Translations under genes and position numbers: made by a program
Part shown: positions 1 to 12,739 of the stretch, one piece after another
Numbering within the stretch: the first letter of the stretch is position 1
Layout of the letters: every line of letters starts with the position of its first letter
DNA from: Anagrus nilaparvatae
Taxonomy: Eukaryota > Arthropoda > Insecta > Hymenoptera > Mymaridae
Assembly: GCA_022575985.1 (NCBI GenBank)
Contig: JAKSXM010000007.1
Coordinates: 55,830,501 to 55,894,500 of the forward strand
DNA: 64,000 nucleotides
Reading direction: 5' to 3'
The notes under the pieces: model-generated
Database searches by the model: none
What the model was told of the DNA's origin: nothing
The model's input: the letters and a program-made list of their open reading frames with translations, nothing else

Positions 1-720
1 CCCTTCAAACAAGGCCAGGTGAATCGAAAAAGGTTAAAATGTTCAAGAGTTATGTAATATTAAAAATATGAAAGATGAAAATAAGAAAAAATGGTTTTTT
101 TGATTTTTTGGCATGTTTCACCACCTATAATGAAAAATGAAGACCAGTTCGGTAATGCTTAACAAATATTACACATAAGAAAAATAAAATATTCTGAATT
201 TCTGAACATGCTAAAAAAAATCGTTTTTTTCAATTTTTTGACTTTTTGAAAATCTAGTTTTAAGTGTCTGGTGGAGGGAGAAGGGCCGTGGAGGGCGCGA
301 AAAAAATATTTCCAAAAAGTACGTTAGATTCCCCATCGAACAAGCCCAAGTAGGTCCAAAAAGGTTAACATAGCGAAGAGTTATGTTGTCATGTAGACGA
401 AAGAAAAAAATAAGAAAAAAATGGGTTTTCCGATTTTTCGGCATGTTCCACCACCTATAATTAAAAATTATGACCACTAGGGTAATGTTCAACAAAAAAT
501 ATACATAAGAAAAAAGAAAGTTTTTGCAAACCTCCGAACGTGCTCGAAAAAAATCGTTTTTTTTAAATTTTTTGACTGTTTGAAAATCTAGTTTTAAGCG
601 TCTGGTGGTGGGAGAAAGGCCGTGGAGGGCGCGCAAAAAATATTCCCAAAAAGTACGTTAGATTCCCCGTCGAATAAGCCCAGTTAGGTCTAAAAAGGTT
701 AACATGGCGAAAAGTTGTGT
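1..720. repeat. Tandem satellite, period about 334 bp, just over two copies
   Basis: The word TACGTTAGATTCCCC recurs at about 320 and 654, so the period is 334 bp. Other shared words are AAATCTAGTTTTAAG, GGAG-AAGGCCGTGGAGGGCGCG and AAAAAGGTTAA. The array runs off the left edge of the window, so its real size is unknown. An open frame on the minus strand (211-636) exists only because the repeats lack stops in that frame and is not a gene. Copies differ by scattered substitutions, so this is not a recent duplication. Confidence 0.85.
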
Positions 721-1857
721 TATTATGAAAATATGTGAAAAAAAATGTCTATTTTTAGACGTTTTTTGAGGTAGCGCGCAACAGAAAAAGGCTAGAGGGC
801 TAAAACCAACGCGAAAAATTTTCTTTTTTGATACCTAAACACATGTTTAATTGAAATTAGCTATACAGGGTGAGTGCAAATTCGCCTATCTTATACGGCC
901 AAGCTCTTTAGGATATTAGCAAAAAATTCGAGTATTCTCGATTTTTTTATTGTGAATTCGCAATAAAAATTGATAATTTACAATTTTTTTCTCGAAAATT
1001 TATAAAAAATAGTTGTAAATTTACAATTTTTTTCGTAAAATCACAAAAAAAATCGAGAATTCTCAAATTTTTCGATAATATACTAAATTTAGTAAATTTA
1101 CGATTTTTATCGAATATTTACAAAATTTTTTGAAAATTCACTAAGTTTTCGAAAAAATTCTATTTTTTTTGTAAATCTAAGAAAGTTACTTTTTACAGTG
1201 GCTGTTTCTCTAAGTGTTTTGTAGTTTTATGATTACTTTAATAAATGAAAAATTAGACTGAATATTAAAGAACTGTATAATGAAAGGAGAAAAACTGGAT
1301 TTAATAAAAAACACTTAATATTTCCACTGTTAAAAATAATGAATAATTTATTGTAGAAAGAGTTTAACTGAATAATATAACGTGTACTCTGCATGCCGGT
1401 CGCAAGAGAAGAAGGAGCTCAGAAAAAAGGCGCACGCTTCCGGGTTCGTGCGTGCACATACATACACACAAACATAAATTATCAAAATCCCCACTCTTTC
1501 TGTAGTTTAATTATTATAGAATCTAACATTAATTATAAAAAGATGATTAAAAATGATTGTTATTTTTATATTCAGATAGAGTGGTGAATTTCACAATTAT
1601 ATGCCTGTTTTCTCGCAAACACTAAGAATTACTCATTTAGTTGTTCCTAAAATAGTCAGAATTGAAATAAATAACTCTTACAGTTGAGCTGAAAAATATG
1701 AAACCCATGTCACTTCTAAAATTTTTCGATCATGCCAATTGGCTCAGCAATTCCTTATTAATAAATGGACGAACACACCCACTCATTCACACAAATTCTC
1801 AAACTTACTCTCAGATACAAAAATAAATTTTCAAATATATATAGCAGTAAAGATATA
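721..1857. other. AT-rich non-coding stretch
   Basis: From about 890 to 1180 there are imperfect repeats of TTTACAATTTTTTTCG-like words in both orientations. A TACAGGGTGAG word near 865 resembles the ends of common arthropod DNA elements. No convincing gene is visible; the short frame at 1393-1587 has no recognisable domain. Confidence 0.5.
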
Positions 1858-1998
1858 CCGGCTGCAACGCAATAGGTACTATCTAAAAACAGTGTTTTTA
1901 TAGCTATAGCCGCTATATAGCATGCTATGAGTATGCTATATAGCGGCTATAGCTATCGAAGAACTCCTTTTAGATAGTACCTATTGCGTTGCAGCCTG
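1858..1998. mobile_element. Foldback MITE with TA duplication (Tc1/mariner type)
   Basis: The element is 141 bp and almost fully self-complementary. The left arm CCGGCTGCAACGCAATAGG pairs with CCTATTGCGTTGCAGCCTG at the right end. An inner palindrome is built on CTATAGCCGCTATATAGC. It is flanked by TA on both sides (1856-1857 and 1999-2000), the duplication expected of Tc1/mariner transposition. It has no coding capacity. Confidence 0.8.
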
Positions 1999-2000
1999 TA

Positions 2001-4368
2001 TATATAATATATTTATATATAATAAATTCAAACAAAAATGAACGTAAAAATATATACTTGAATAATATAAAGAAAGAAAACTAACGAATGAGAAATACTG
2101 TATGGGACGATGCTCTTTGTGGTTTATTTACGAATTAACTTCAGCGTAACAATGTTTTGTTTTTCTCTTGTTGAAATTGAATATAAAACATAAACTTGAA
2201 AATTAAACTCGAATCTTTTCACTTTAATTTAGTTCTCTTTAAGGCTTCTGTTTTCTTGATTTTTAATTATTTTATATTTTATCAAAATTATATTAGCGTA
2301 AAAGTCAGAAGTTAAAAAAATCTAATCGATACTCTTTTTTTTATTATTCCATATGTAATGAAATTTTGTTACCCAGGGTTATTATTGCTTTTCTTTCACA
2401 GTCAAGTTTATACCAATCAGACGTGAGTTACTTCAATTTAAGAAAAGTTTTATTCTGTATATAGAAAATTAAAATTTTATATATTTCCGTTTTTGTACAA
2501 AGCAAACTTATAAGAACTTTTTTTAAGATTTCTGGCACCGAAACTCTCCCAATATAATCCATTGCATAGTGTAAGAGAAAGATTGCACGTCCAGCAGAAA
2601 GCTAGAGTAGGTACTATACTTAGACCCTCGATGATCAGAAAAGATATTATTGATTGCTTGTATATAGCATCATTACGGTAGTATAGATTTTTTTTTTCTC
2701 TTTTTATCTTGCTATAAACCTTATCAAAACGACAGACTGACGATATTGGTATTGGCTGATAAAAAATGTTCACTGCTTGCTGACTGTTGCACGTGTCACT
2801 AAGAAAACTTTGTCCAATAAATTTTACTCGGATAATATATCTTAAACTTCGATTTAATATCATATTAGCTTTAAAATTTTTTTAAAAGTCACATAAATTG
2901 GCTTTCTTGCGATGCTGTTCACTTTTAAAAATTTGATATTGATTTTAATGATTATGAATTTTTAATATATTTAAAAACTCTTCAAATTAAAAGCTGAATT
3001 AATTTAGAAATTAATGAAAACTTGAAAAACTTGAACTACAAATGTAAAAATAAAAGTTGAAATAATTTTTTTAAATACAGTAGTTAAGATTAAAAAAGTA
3101 ATTAATTAATTATAGTAGTAAGTAATCCTAAAGTGGTTTTCAGTTTGAGAATGAAATATTGACAAGTGGAAAAATTAAAAAGGTATTTTTTAACTTATTT
3201 TGCTATTATTAATTTTTCCAACAAGACCGCAATAATCAAGTTTTTTTTAATAATTACAATTAAGTGTTATACTCAAAGTTAAAAATGCATACATGATAAA
3301 ATTTTTCAAAATGTGAATTTCTAACTTTTACCCACAACTATTTTATTCTTCTCAGAAAATTAGTCTAAGAAAGTAATAAGAAGTACAAACATAAAGTTTG
3401 CATCAAGTTGTTATAATTTATAAAACAAAAAATGTGATATTTTATTGCCTTTTTTTTGTAAAATAAGATAAAGTTTAAATGGCGATCATAAAATAAACAG
3501 AATTTAATGTAATACAATACTTTGATACTATCGATTCTCAGTAAAACAATAAATATTTAAGTATTTATTTTGAATACAAAAACTCTTAAAACATAAAAAA
3601 TGTAAAAATTTGAAATAAAATATACAACTTTTAGATAGATAAAACTTAAAACTTGTTTGTGAACTCACAACTAACGAACATGGAACATTTTTTTTATATT
3701 TTGAATCTTGAAGCTTTTATAATTTTATGCAAAAAAAATAATTCTCAGTTCCTAAAATCCTTATAATTTTATACTTCTTTATCGAAATTATTCTAAGTTC
3801 ATTCATACGCCGACCCCATATGGCACATATGATCCCCCAATGACATGCTTGAAGTACCCCCTTACCTGTAAAAATGATCCATGTTAAAATTTTTTCTGCA
3901 AAAGAAAACATGGTTTTCACTTAAATGCTCAGGTTAATTTTTTTAACCAACCTACACACCAAAACATAATGATTGTTTTTAATAATACTTTTTATTAAAT
4001 TTTGATTTTAATATTTTGAAAAATATTAAATTTAAAAATAAATCTTTTCAAACTATTTAATTTAATTTTCAATCTTTTTGTTTTTTTTTTTGTAGGCAAA
4101 AGATTTTTTTCCAAAAATAATATTTTGAAATGACTTAACCTTCATTTTAATTACAATTTATTAAGATTATGAGTGTGTATACTTGTTTATTTTTTCGAAT
4201 TTTGCAATTGCGGAAAAATAAATTACTTATTTCAATTTCTAAAAAATAAGGTCATTATTAAATATTAATGTAATTATTTAACAAAAATAATACCAAAAAT
4301 TATAAATACAAAATAAAAGTTATTAATAGTTAAATTAGTTTTATTAATTATTAAAAGTTATTATTCGC
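2001..4368. other. AT-rich stretch with one unrecognised open frame
   Basis: The only frame of note is on the minus strand at 2477-2863 (128 codons, opening MILNRSLRYIIRV). It is less AT-rich than its surroundings but shows no domain, signal peptide or similarity that I recognise, and codes without obvious bias. It could be a chance frame in a non-coding transcript or an old repeat. The rest is low-complexity A/T sequence. Confidence 0.35.
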
Positions 4369-4547
4369 TGCGCGACCGGAAAAGACGCGTTTTCTCGCCA
4401 CTGATGAAGAAAAATCGTATACGACCCTTGTCCATAAATAAAAAATGGCCCAGATCGCAGTTTTCCAACCTCGGCTTCGCCTCGGAAGGTAATTTACGTG
4501 CGATTTGGCCTATTCTTTATTTTTCTGGCCATAGGTCGTAATGTACT
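4369..4547. repeat. Dispersed foldback repeat, copy 1
   Basis: The arms are partly complementary: CGTATACGACCC...GTCCATAAATAAAAAATGGCC at the left and GGCCTATTCTTTATTTTTC...GGCCATAGGTCGTA at the right. The centre contains CCTCGGCTTCGCCTCGG. Recognisable relatives occur near 21363, 25993 and 34157, so this is a non-autonomous repeat family. The open frame at 4498-4680 lies partly in it and is not a gene. Confidence 0.7.
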
Positions 4548-4689
4548 ATTTTTGGAAAAAAATCTTTTACCTACAAAAACAAAAACAAAAAGATTAAAAA
4601 TGAAATTAAATAATTTCAAAAGATTTATTTTTAAATTTAATATTTTTAAAATATTAAAGTCAAAATTTAATAAAAAGTAGTATTAAAAA

Positions 4690-5365
4690 CAATCTTTACA
4701 TTATTTTACAGAAAATATTTTGGACAATAACCTCCTTTGCTGATAATAGACCTGTGTGGCAAGCTACTGATCGTCTAAGCACCTGGAAAAATAAAATTGA
4801 AAGTTTTCTGCCGCCAATTAACCATTTACTCTCATCATGCCAAAGTAATTTATAAACTGTTAAAATACGCAAATAATAGCAATTAAAAATATTAACAATA
4901 CTTGCACTTTAGCTTGTTTTTGAAATAATCATTGATTTTCAATATTTTTTTGTATTTGTCATTTTTACAAAATAACTTACTTTTGAATTTGTAATTAAAA
5001 TTTAGAAAATAAGTACCACGATTATAATGCTAATGATGAATTTTTTTGTTTATTTTGTTACAGGTTCAATTTAAAACCATCAATTGCTGCGGTACTTCTT
5101 CTGGCTTATTAGTAAAACATAAAAGTACATATTTTTGTAATTAAGATTTTTTTTTACAAGTTAATAAATTATTTTTGTACATAAATTGTACAAATATTAT
5201 TTAAATAAATTTTTTGTTATTAAAAAATTGTTTTAATTTAAAATAACTTGTTGTCCTCATTTTCTGCTTCAAATTTCAAATTTGAATTAAGTATTGAAAA
5301 AAGCTAATTTTAAACGTTTTATTTATTTATTCGGACCATATATTATATCATATATGGGAAATGAT
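4690..5365. other. AT-rich, nothing recognised
   Basis: Low-complexity A/T sequence. A short moderately GC piece at 4730-4840 has no sustained open frame. Confidence 0.4.
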
Positions 5366-5369
5366 CTCT

Positions 5370-5945
5370 GGCAATATATTGAAAAAACTTCATCGTATTC
5401 CTGGGGAAAAAATACATAAGTCCAATTAGTAAATAAAATGCAGAAAAATTTATTTTGTAAATTATTAAACTTTTATAATTGATTTCCTTAAAATTGGGAC
5501 CCTAAAAAACTACAAAAATCGATTTTTCTCATATAAAAGTTGGTCAAAAACTAAAATAAATGGTTTCATCGGATTCTTGGGAAAAAATAAACAAGCCCTA
5601 TTAGTAAATAATATGCAGTAAAATTTATTTTGAAAAATGCTATCCGTTTATAATAGATGTTCTTAAAATTGGGACCCTAAAAACTAATAAAAACGATTTT
5701 TCTCCTACAAAACGTGGTCAAAAGCTAAAATAAATGGTTTCATCGGATTTCTGGGGAAAAAATAGACAATTCCCTCTTGTAAATATTATACAGAAAAATT
5801 TATTCAGAAAACTACAAAACTTTTAAAATTGGTCCCCTTTAAATTTGAACCCTAAAAGTCAACGAAAATCGATTTTTCTCCTATAAAACGTGGTCAAAAG
5901 TTAAAATAAATGGTTTCATTGGATTTCTGGGGAAAAAATACTAAG
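5370..5945. repeat. Tandem satellite, period about 175 bp, about 3.3 copies
   Basis: The word TGGTTTCATCGGATT recurs at 5561, 5735 and 5911, giving spacings of 174 and 176 bp, with a diverged partial copy near 5388. Each unit also carries AAAATTGGGACCCTAAAA and CGATTTTTCTC. The unit length lies in the range common for arthropod satellites. Confidence 0.85.
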
Positions 5946-7600
5946 GAATATGAATTGAAACAAAATCTTAAACGCGATTTGAATCCACTAGAAAAACTGA
6001 AAGTTCTAAGAAAATCCCAATTTTAAAGAGGTCAAAAAAAAAACTTTCGAGAACTATCGTGGGCTCAAAAATCTATGTTTTGGTCTAAATCCAACGAAAA
6101 ACTTATTTTTTACTTATATTTTCGAATTCTGCCGGCGCGTTAAGAATCCCGGATACTTCGAAAAAAACCAGTCTAAATATATACAAGTATTGCAAACATA
6201 TGGTGATTGTGCGTAAAAATATCTAATAGTTTTTTCAAAACCAAGTCCAAAACAACTAAAAACTTTCTCGTTATACCTAAGTCAAAGCTTTGATCTTTAA
6301 TAATAATTTGTCTGATAAGAGAATTCATGAATGTCAGTTTTTAAGTAATTTACATGATTTGCTAGTAAATGTTAATTAAAATTACAAATGATTAAATTTA
6401 TTTTTCTACAAAACAAAAATAAATAAAAATTTTATAATTAAAGCCATAAAAATCAATCGTAATTAAGAAATTGTTTAAAATAATGAAAATAAGAAGAAAA
6501 AAAAATATTGGAAGACTGAAAAGATTATAAGAAAACTTTTTTATTATCTTTTCAATTCTTTACTTTATGATCATTTTTTATTGTACTTTAATTAAATTAT
6601 TTAAAAAATTAATCTCTTTCTATCTTTTCACTGATAAAATATTATAAGTCAAAACATTTGTAAAATTTCTTTTTCTTAAAGATTCTTTATTTTCTTGTTT
6701 TATATTTTTATTTTTTTATCCTTCAAATAATTAAATAAAAATAATTCTAATTATTTTTCTTTCTGATTTATTTTTGTATAGAAAATCGTAATAGATGAAA
6801 AATTATTTGCAAATTAAAAAAGTATTTATTAGATTTGTATTGCCAAGTTATAACAAAAAATTTTATTATAAAGATGTCTCGCACTAAAATAAATAACAAA
6901 ATGAAGTAGAAAAAAATTTTTAAATAATCTAGAAATTACAAATTTAAATTAAATCGTTAAACTTTTAGTTAGAGAACAACACATTTTCATAAAATATAAG
7001 TTTGCCATCTGCCAAACTTTACAATATTGGGATTAACTTAATATTAGTTTTAATAAAATATTATTTTATCAATAAAAGATTTTATTTAAAATTTCATTTT
7101 CACGCTTTGTATATAATGAGACTTAAAATTATTCTAGACTTATAAAAGATTGATCCATTATTGAATAATATTTTAAAAAACTATGTTTTATTAGCTTTAA
7201 GTAAAAAAAAACTCACGTAAATTCGTCACATTACTTACAAGTTAGCAAATACACTCAGGACTAGGAACCTAATTTTTTTTTATTGGTCTATTTTTTCATC
7301 AATTTTTGGGGGATATTAATTTGTCATTTTAGAAGACAAAAATTAATTATTTTTTTCCAATTTTTTTTTCTTTGAATAATAACCATTGATTAGAAATTTT
7401 CCAATCTCATTTTTTTCCAGTTCAAATTAAGCCTAGGTATAAACCATAATATAAAATACCGCAGCTTTCGAGTTTCGAGCGACTTATTAAAAATATATCT
7501 AAATATTAATTGCAAATATGAAAAAAATGTTTAAAATCATAAGATCGCAAGCTGTAGTAACTCAATCCCAAGCAGTTATGAATAGCTATTAATTGAAAAA
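5946..7600. other. AT-rich, nothing recognised
   Basis: Poly-A/T-rich DNA without a supportable open frame. A moderately less AT-rich patch at 6080-6180 includes GCCGGCGCG but no gene. Confidence 0.4.
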
Positions 7601-7614
7601 TTATAATTATCATT

Positions 7615-7885
7615 CGTAGACAGGAAAATTAGGATAATGGTAAATTTTGGAAAATAAAAGGTTCTGAAAATTTGTTTTTTGAGTATTTAAGAACACTTAA
7701 AAGAAAATCTAGTTGCAGGTATCGAATTTTTTCTTTTCATTTAAACGATTGCAAATGACATAAAATCTAAACAAAAGTGTAAAAAAAATTTTTTTTTATT
7801 GAAAAAAAGCTGCCATTGTGTAATATTTTTAGACATTGAACTTATTCAAATCATTTTTTTTTAAATCTCAATTTTTAACTTATCC
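7615..7885. repeat. Dispersed repeat with ATTTGCAATCGTTT core
   Basis: Contains TTTAAACGATTGCAAATGAC near 7740, flanked by A/T-rich sequence. The same core, or its complement, occurs near 21290, 26237, 49275, 56085, 60303 and 61240, each time in a CACTGAAAAAAA-type or similar A/T element. I read these as degenerate copies of one MITE family. Boundaries are approximate. Confidence 0.5.
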
Positions 7886-8985
7886 CTTAACTTGAAAAAA
7901 ATTATCAGTAATAAAATTAAAAAACGATTTTTCATATTCACATTTTACATAAATTAAAAATATTGATCAAAATTTTTAATAGTTTCTCCAATTACTAGCG
8001 AGTACACTGAAAAGTCTCCTTAAACATTTTTTTAAATGTTTGGAAATTAATTTTTAATAAAAAGTTTTAGGAAAAAAAATTTTTTAGAGGATTAAAAATA
8101 TAATATTTTTGTCACAAAAAAAATAATTCATGAAAGAAAAAAAATGATATAAAGAAGATTACAAATTTTGAATAAAGCGCCTTGGAAAAATTTGAAAATA
8201 TATGTGTATATATTAAATATATTTTTAGGTTTTTTAGAATTCCTGGAGTCATAAGGCAACAAATCTGGAGCAGGAGTGAAAAATTGCAGATTTTTATTTT
8301 CTTTATCTATTTTAATGAGATCTCAGGATCAAGTTTTTCTCATGGGCCATTTATTGACTCTCATGATATACGTATCTAACTCGTACATTCGCGTATATAC
8401 TTTTTTGTCACGATGCATTAGTATAAACTTATGTACCCAAACATTCGCTTATGCTCATACATAATATAAGGTATATACTATATTTTATTATAAGGTATAT
8501 TTCCAGTATATATCATTATAATATGTATTAGCTGAGTACCATCAGTAAATATTATTATGTAAACAAAAAGGTAAACAATTAGTCTTTATGCATAATAATA
8601 TAATTCTATATCATGAAATGTAAGCCAAACAATAATAAGAATTTTAAAACGTATTAATAACAAGTTGGTAAAAGGATATCTAATATCTACGCTAAACGTA
8701 TACATTCATTAACGCTTTTGCATTAGATTGTTTGGTAATTTTATACATTTGAATATGTAATGATTGATTTACTTAATAGATAAATAGATAAATGAGTAAA
8801 TATCTAGTCAATTATTATAATTATATTTAATATTACGTTACAAATACGACATTGATATCAATTTAGGGGCTTAAAATAATTCAGCTATTATAAATACTAG
8901 TTTTTAGACTAAGTTTAGTTACTAACATAGCTACCCAAAAAAAGTTCTGATCCTGGAACTAAACCTACCTGAAGTTACCTTCATC

Positions 8986-9220
8986 GATGCCCTAAAAACG
9001 AATCTGAAGTCAGAATTTACCCTACAACCTTAGATTTTGCCCCAGCTACCCCAACCATCCTCTAAACCGAACCAGAAGGTAAATACTTTATTTTGTCCAA
9101 AATTTAAAAATAAAAGTATGTCAACTACGTTTATTTGGGTCTTATAATCGAATCTGAAATCAAAATTTACTCATCATCCTTAGTTTTTGTCCCAGCTATC
9201 CCAGTAACCTCCTAAAATAC
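8986..9220. repeat. Two diverged direct repeats, spacing about 157 bp
   Basis: The block CGAATCTGAAGTCAGAATTT...TTTTGCCCCAGCTACCCCA recurs as CGAATCTGAAATCAAAATTT...TTTTGTCCCAGCTATCCCA about 157 bp downstream. It looks like the remains of a short tandem array. No coding potential is visible. Confidence 0.7.
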
Positions 9221-9577
9221 CCCAGGGGTAGGTTAAAAAATCTCCTTAAAATATTACAGTGGTTGCAGGATGGTGCTAATAACTTTTTTTGAATACAGTA
9301 AGCACCTAAGAGCATATTTGATTACGTAGGTTTCAGTTCTTGGAATCAGCGATGTTTCTTTTGGTTTCTAAAGTTTCAATCCTCAAGGGGTCTTCATACA
9401 AGGTTTTTACATAGATATCGACCTTCTTAGTTCAACAGTAATCTGCAATCATGTAAATATCCAATCCTTCATCATATCATTTAAATTTAATTTTTTTTTT
9501 AATTTTTTGTTGTCTATAGTTTTTTTTTTGTTTTAATTTTATTTTTGTTGATCCATCACAAACAATATTTGGCCGTA

Positions 9578-9890
9578 GAATTCCCCAAGCTTTCAGAAGC
9601 GAAAATTAAGGAAGGTATGTTTAATGGCCCTGATATAAGAAAACTGATGAAAAATGATGCTTTTATACAGAAAATGAATAGTCTAGAGAAAAACGCTTGG
9701 TTAAGTTTTAAATAGGTAGTAAAAAAGTTTCTGAGTAATAATAATGATAAAAATTATAAATAGATATTTGCTTATCTTTTTAAAAATTTAAAGACTTTGG
9801 GCTTCAACATGAGTTTATAAGTACATTTTCTGGATTCGCGTCCTGATTCTTTTCCAGAAAATTTAGGAGATTACAGTAAAGATTACAGTG
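9578..9890 (+). pseudogene. Broken copy of a multicopy arthropod coding repeat
   Basis: A reading frame beginning EFPKLSEAKIKEGMF and continuing through NGPDIRKLMKNDAFI and LEKNAWLSFK is cut by TAG at 9713-9715. It resumes in frame (VVKKFLSNNNDKNYK), stops again, and after a frame change shows NMSL, a stop, then VHFLDS and FPENLGDYS. From memory, this order of motifs belongs to an uncharacterised protein present in many copies in insect and tick genomes, probably carried by a transposon. The next expected motif (E-QGERFHQDI) is absent. At least two stops and one frameshift mean it is dead. I do not know the function of the family. Confidence 0.6.
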
Positions 9891-9899
9891 CATGATTAA

Positions 9900-12186
9900 G
9901 CAATAACTACCTTACCGATTTACTCATAAATTGCTAAGTATTTAAAAAAACATATACTTGACAAACTGACTTCAAGTTTTTTTTTTTAAGTCCTCAAAAA
10001 TTTTTTACAGCTAAATTTGTCCGAAAATTTTGGGCTTTTTTTGACTTTTTTCTTTCCGGAGCCACCATTTTTTTTCTAATTAATTTTTTTGAAAAAACTC
10101 GAAGTCAGTCTGTTATGTAAGGCTTAAACTCTTGCAAAAAAGTTTTTTTTTTTTTTAGATAACATTATCTCTCAGCATCGTGCACACGTTTTTTTTTACT
10201 GCTTCGTTTACGCACGTGTGACGTGGAAGTGACGTCTCAGAAAACTAAAAAAATTTTTTTTTCTATATTTTAAAACATATGTAAACTAATAAAAAAATAT
10301 TTACTCAAATGTCTGTAAACGTTTCTTCAAAATCCTTACCTAAAAAACACAAAAAAATATAGTATAAGTACCCTTAAGGATCAACAAAATAGAGCCTATA
10401 TTCTGCAACATATATAAGCTAGGCGACATAAAAATTCAAAATTCGGTTTTAAAAAAAATATTTATTTTTGGTATTTAGCTGTACAAACATTTAAATCTAT
10501 ATCTATTGAATTAGCTGCTTAGCGACTAGCATACAACACGCACGTAATGCATGGTTTTGACGTGCATCCGGTAAATTAATTCTGCATATAATATGTATGA
10601 TATATATTGTATATCAATAAATTATTGCATATTTAAATAATTTAAGTATTTTAAGCATTTTATATCTTTCTGTACGTGTAAGTATAAAACAAACTCTCGT
10701 ACATTCTTAAGCAAATCGTGATGACATTACTAAATACTACCCTATCGATTGTATAATTTCTCTGCGTATAGAATATATTTATATATCGATCGCGTGAATC
10801 TAATGCTGTAAACAAACTATAATGTATATTACATAAATTTATGTATAGTATTTCTTAATAGCACGTACTTAATAATGTTTCAAAATTTTTCACCATATTA
10901 AGATAGTACGATACAGCAAAAAAGGCTTATATTTGAATGCATTAAAAAAAGAATATATGATTGTTTAAACAAAAGATAATTTAAACTTATAATAAGCAAC
11001 TACCATCAATATGAGCCATAGTAAAAATTTTTAGCTTTATTATTTTAACAATGAACGCTGTTTTCGTCTTAAGACTAATGAAAAAACAATAAGTCCCTTA
11101 ATTATTTTAAAGAATTTATCAAACTTATTAATTTTTGACCAATTTTCAATTTCAAAGGCTCATTTTTTTCGTTTTGCAAATTAAAATCGATTCACCGACG
11201 AAAATGTTTTGAAAAATATTTATTTGTCCAATACCAGCTAATTATTTATAAATTTTTCATGAAAAGTGATACAAAAATTTATAATAAGATTAGCGCAAGT
11301 TCACACGATGAGCGTAACTAAGGCCAATCCTCAGACTCCTATTTCGTAGTCACTGTTTTTATTGATAGATCTATAAAATTTTTTTACGAATATTTAAGTT
11401 TCTTGATTCACTTAATATGAATAAGAAATCCAGTTTTACAGTAAATGGTCACTAAGCATTTTTGCTAAAAAAGAAAAGAAGTTTAATTTTTACTTTATTT
11501 CCATTTAATATTAAAAATCTTAATTTTAACGATAAATCAAACTAAAATTTAATATGAATTTTTCTGTATTTTTGAAAATCAAATACCTAATGGTGAGTCT
11601 GAATTATTTACCATTTCTAATTCAAACTTATTAAAAAAATAATATTTTCATATAATTATAGATAATTTAATAAAAATATAATATATTATTCATTGATTTG
11701 TTTACATATTTTTAATTTAATAAGTAGAATATTCGAAACATCTGAACGTCCTAATCAAAATTCAAATCGCACAGTTTAGAAACATGTAATAATAGGAAAT
11801 TACTAAACTTAACTTTCCTCAAAACTTTTTAGTAAAAGATACAAGTAACCCTCAAGAGGTGGTAAAACAGATCAGATACTAGTTTCTGACCTTGTACTAT
11901 GAATTATTCTAAAGTATTTACTAGTTTTGTATTGCCAATATATTATATCAATTTACAAAACATCTATACTTACTATTTTATTACTAACATTTTAAATTTA
12001 TCATAAAACTTATTTATATCAAGTTTAGAACAATATTTCATACAAAAAGGGCAAAACAACATCTCGCCCAGGTTAAACAGTAGTCTTTTTTGACCCAAGT
12101 TACATAAAATTTTTACTTTAATTTTTAATTTTTTTATTTTTCTCATTATTTAGAAACAATAAATGGAAACAGGATTTCGTTTAAAG
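9900..12186. other. AT-rich, nothing recognised
   Basis: The region has poly-T runs, scattered moderately GC words such as TTCGTTTACGCACGTGTGACGTGG (10184-10207, two overlapping pieces) and no sustained open frame. It could hold regulatory sequence but nothing specific can be assigned. Confidence 0.35.
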
Positions 12187-12623
12187 TACACTGAGAAAAA
12201 AAATTAGAAGAAATTATTATAAATATTGGTAAAAACTCCTATCTTTTTATAGTAATTGAGCAGTATGTTTCACTTTATTGTAGAAAATAATATTTTAGTA
12301 TGTAAAGTTTACCATGAATATTCATGGAATTAATCATATATAAAGTGCGTATATTACTTGTTTGAGTACTAATTTTTACTATACGAGAAGTGTAATTAGT
12401 TTAAAATGAAATTTATATCTGTATCTAAATTTTACAAAACTCGTATAGTAAAAATTCTAGACTTTTATAGCAAAAATTATTTGAACTATAGCGAAAGAAA
12501 AAACGCTGCCAAGTGATTGGCACTATGGTTCCTCATCAACAATAGCAAAATATTTATAATGGTCTATTTTATCTAATAAAAATGATGTTTTTTTAATTTT
12601 TTTATATGAAAAACTAGGACTAT

Positions 12624-12646
12624 CCTCACGCGCTCCGCGCGTGAGG
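12624..12646. other. GC-rich perfect hairpin
   Basis: CCTCACGCGC and GCGCGTGAGG form a 10-bp perfect stem around a TCC loop, standing out in a surrounding that is mostly A/T. It sits just inside the left end of repeat unit A. It could be a structural element of that transposon; no promoter or terminator role is implied. Confidence 0.8.
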
Positions 12647-12739
12647 AGTACGCCTTCACTGTTCCGCACATCTCATTAAAAACAATTAAAAAATAAAATT
12701 GTTAAATTTATGGACTAAGAATATTTTCGATTTAGGAAT

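Noticed and set aside
211..636. 141-codon minus-strand open frame
   Set aside because: It lies across the 334-bp satellite and repeats with it; no domain or codon bias.
2477..2863. 128-codon minus-strand frame as a gene
   Set aside because: No recognisable domain, no splice or promoter context and no signal peptide; kept only as a note.
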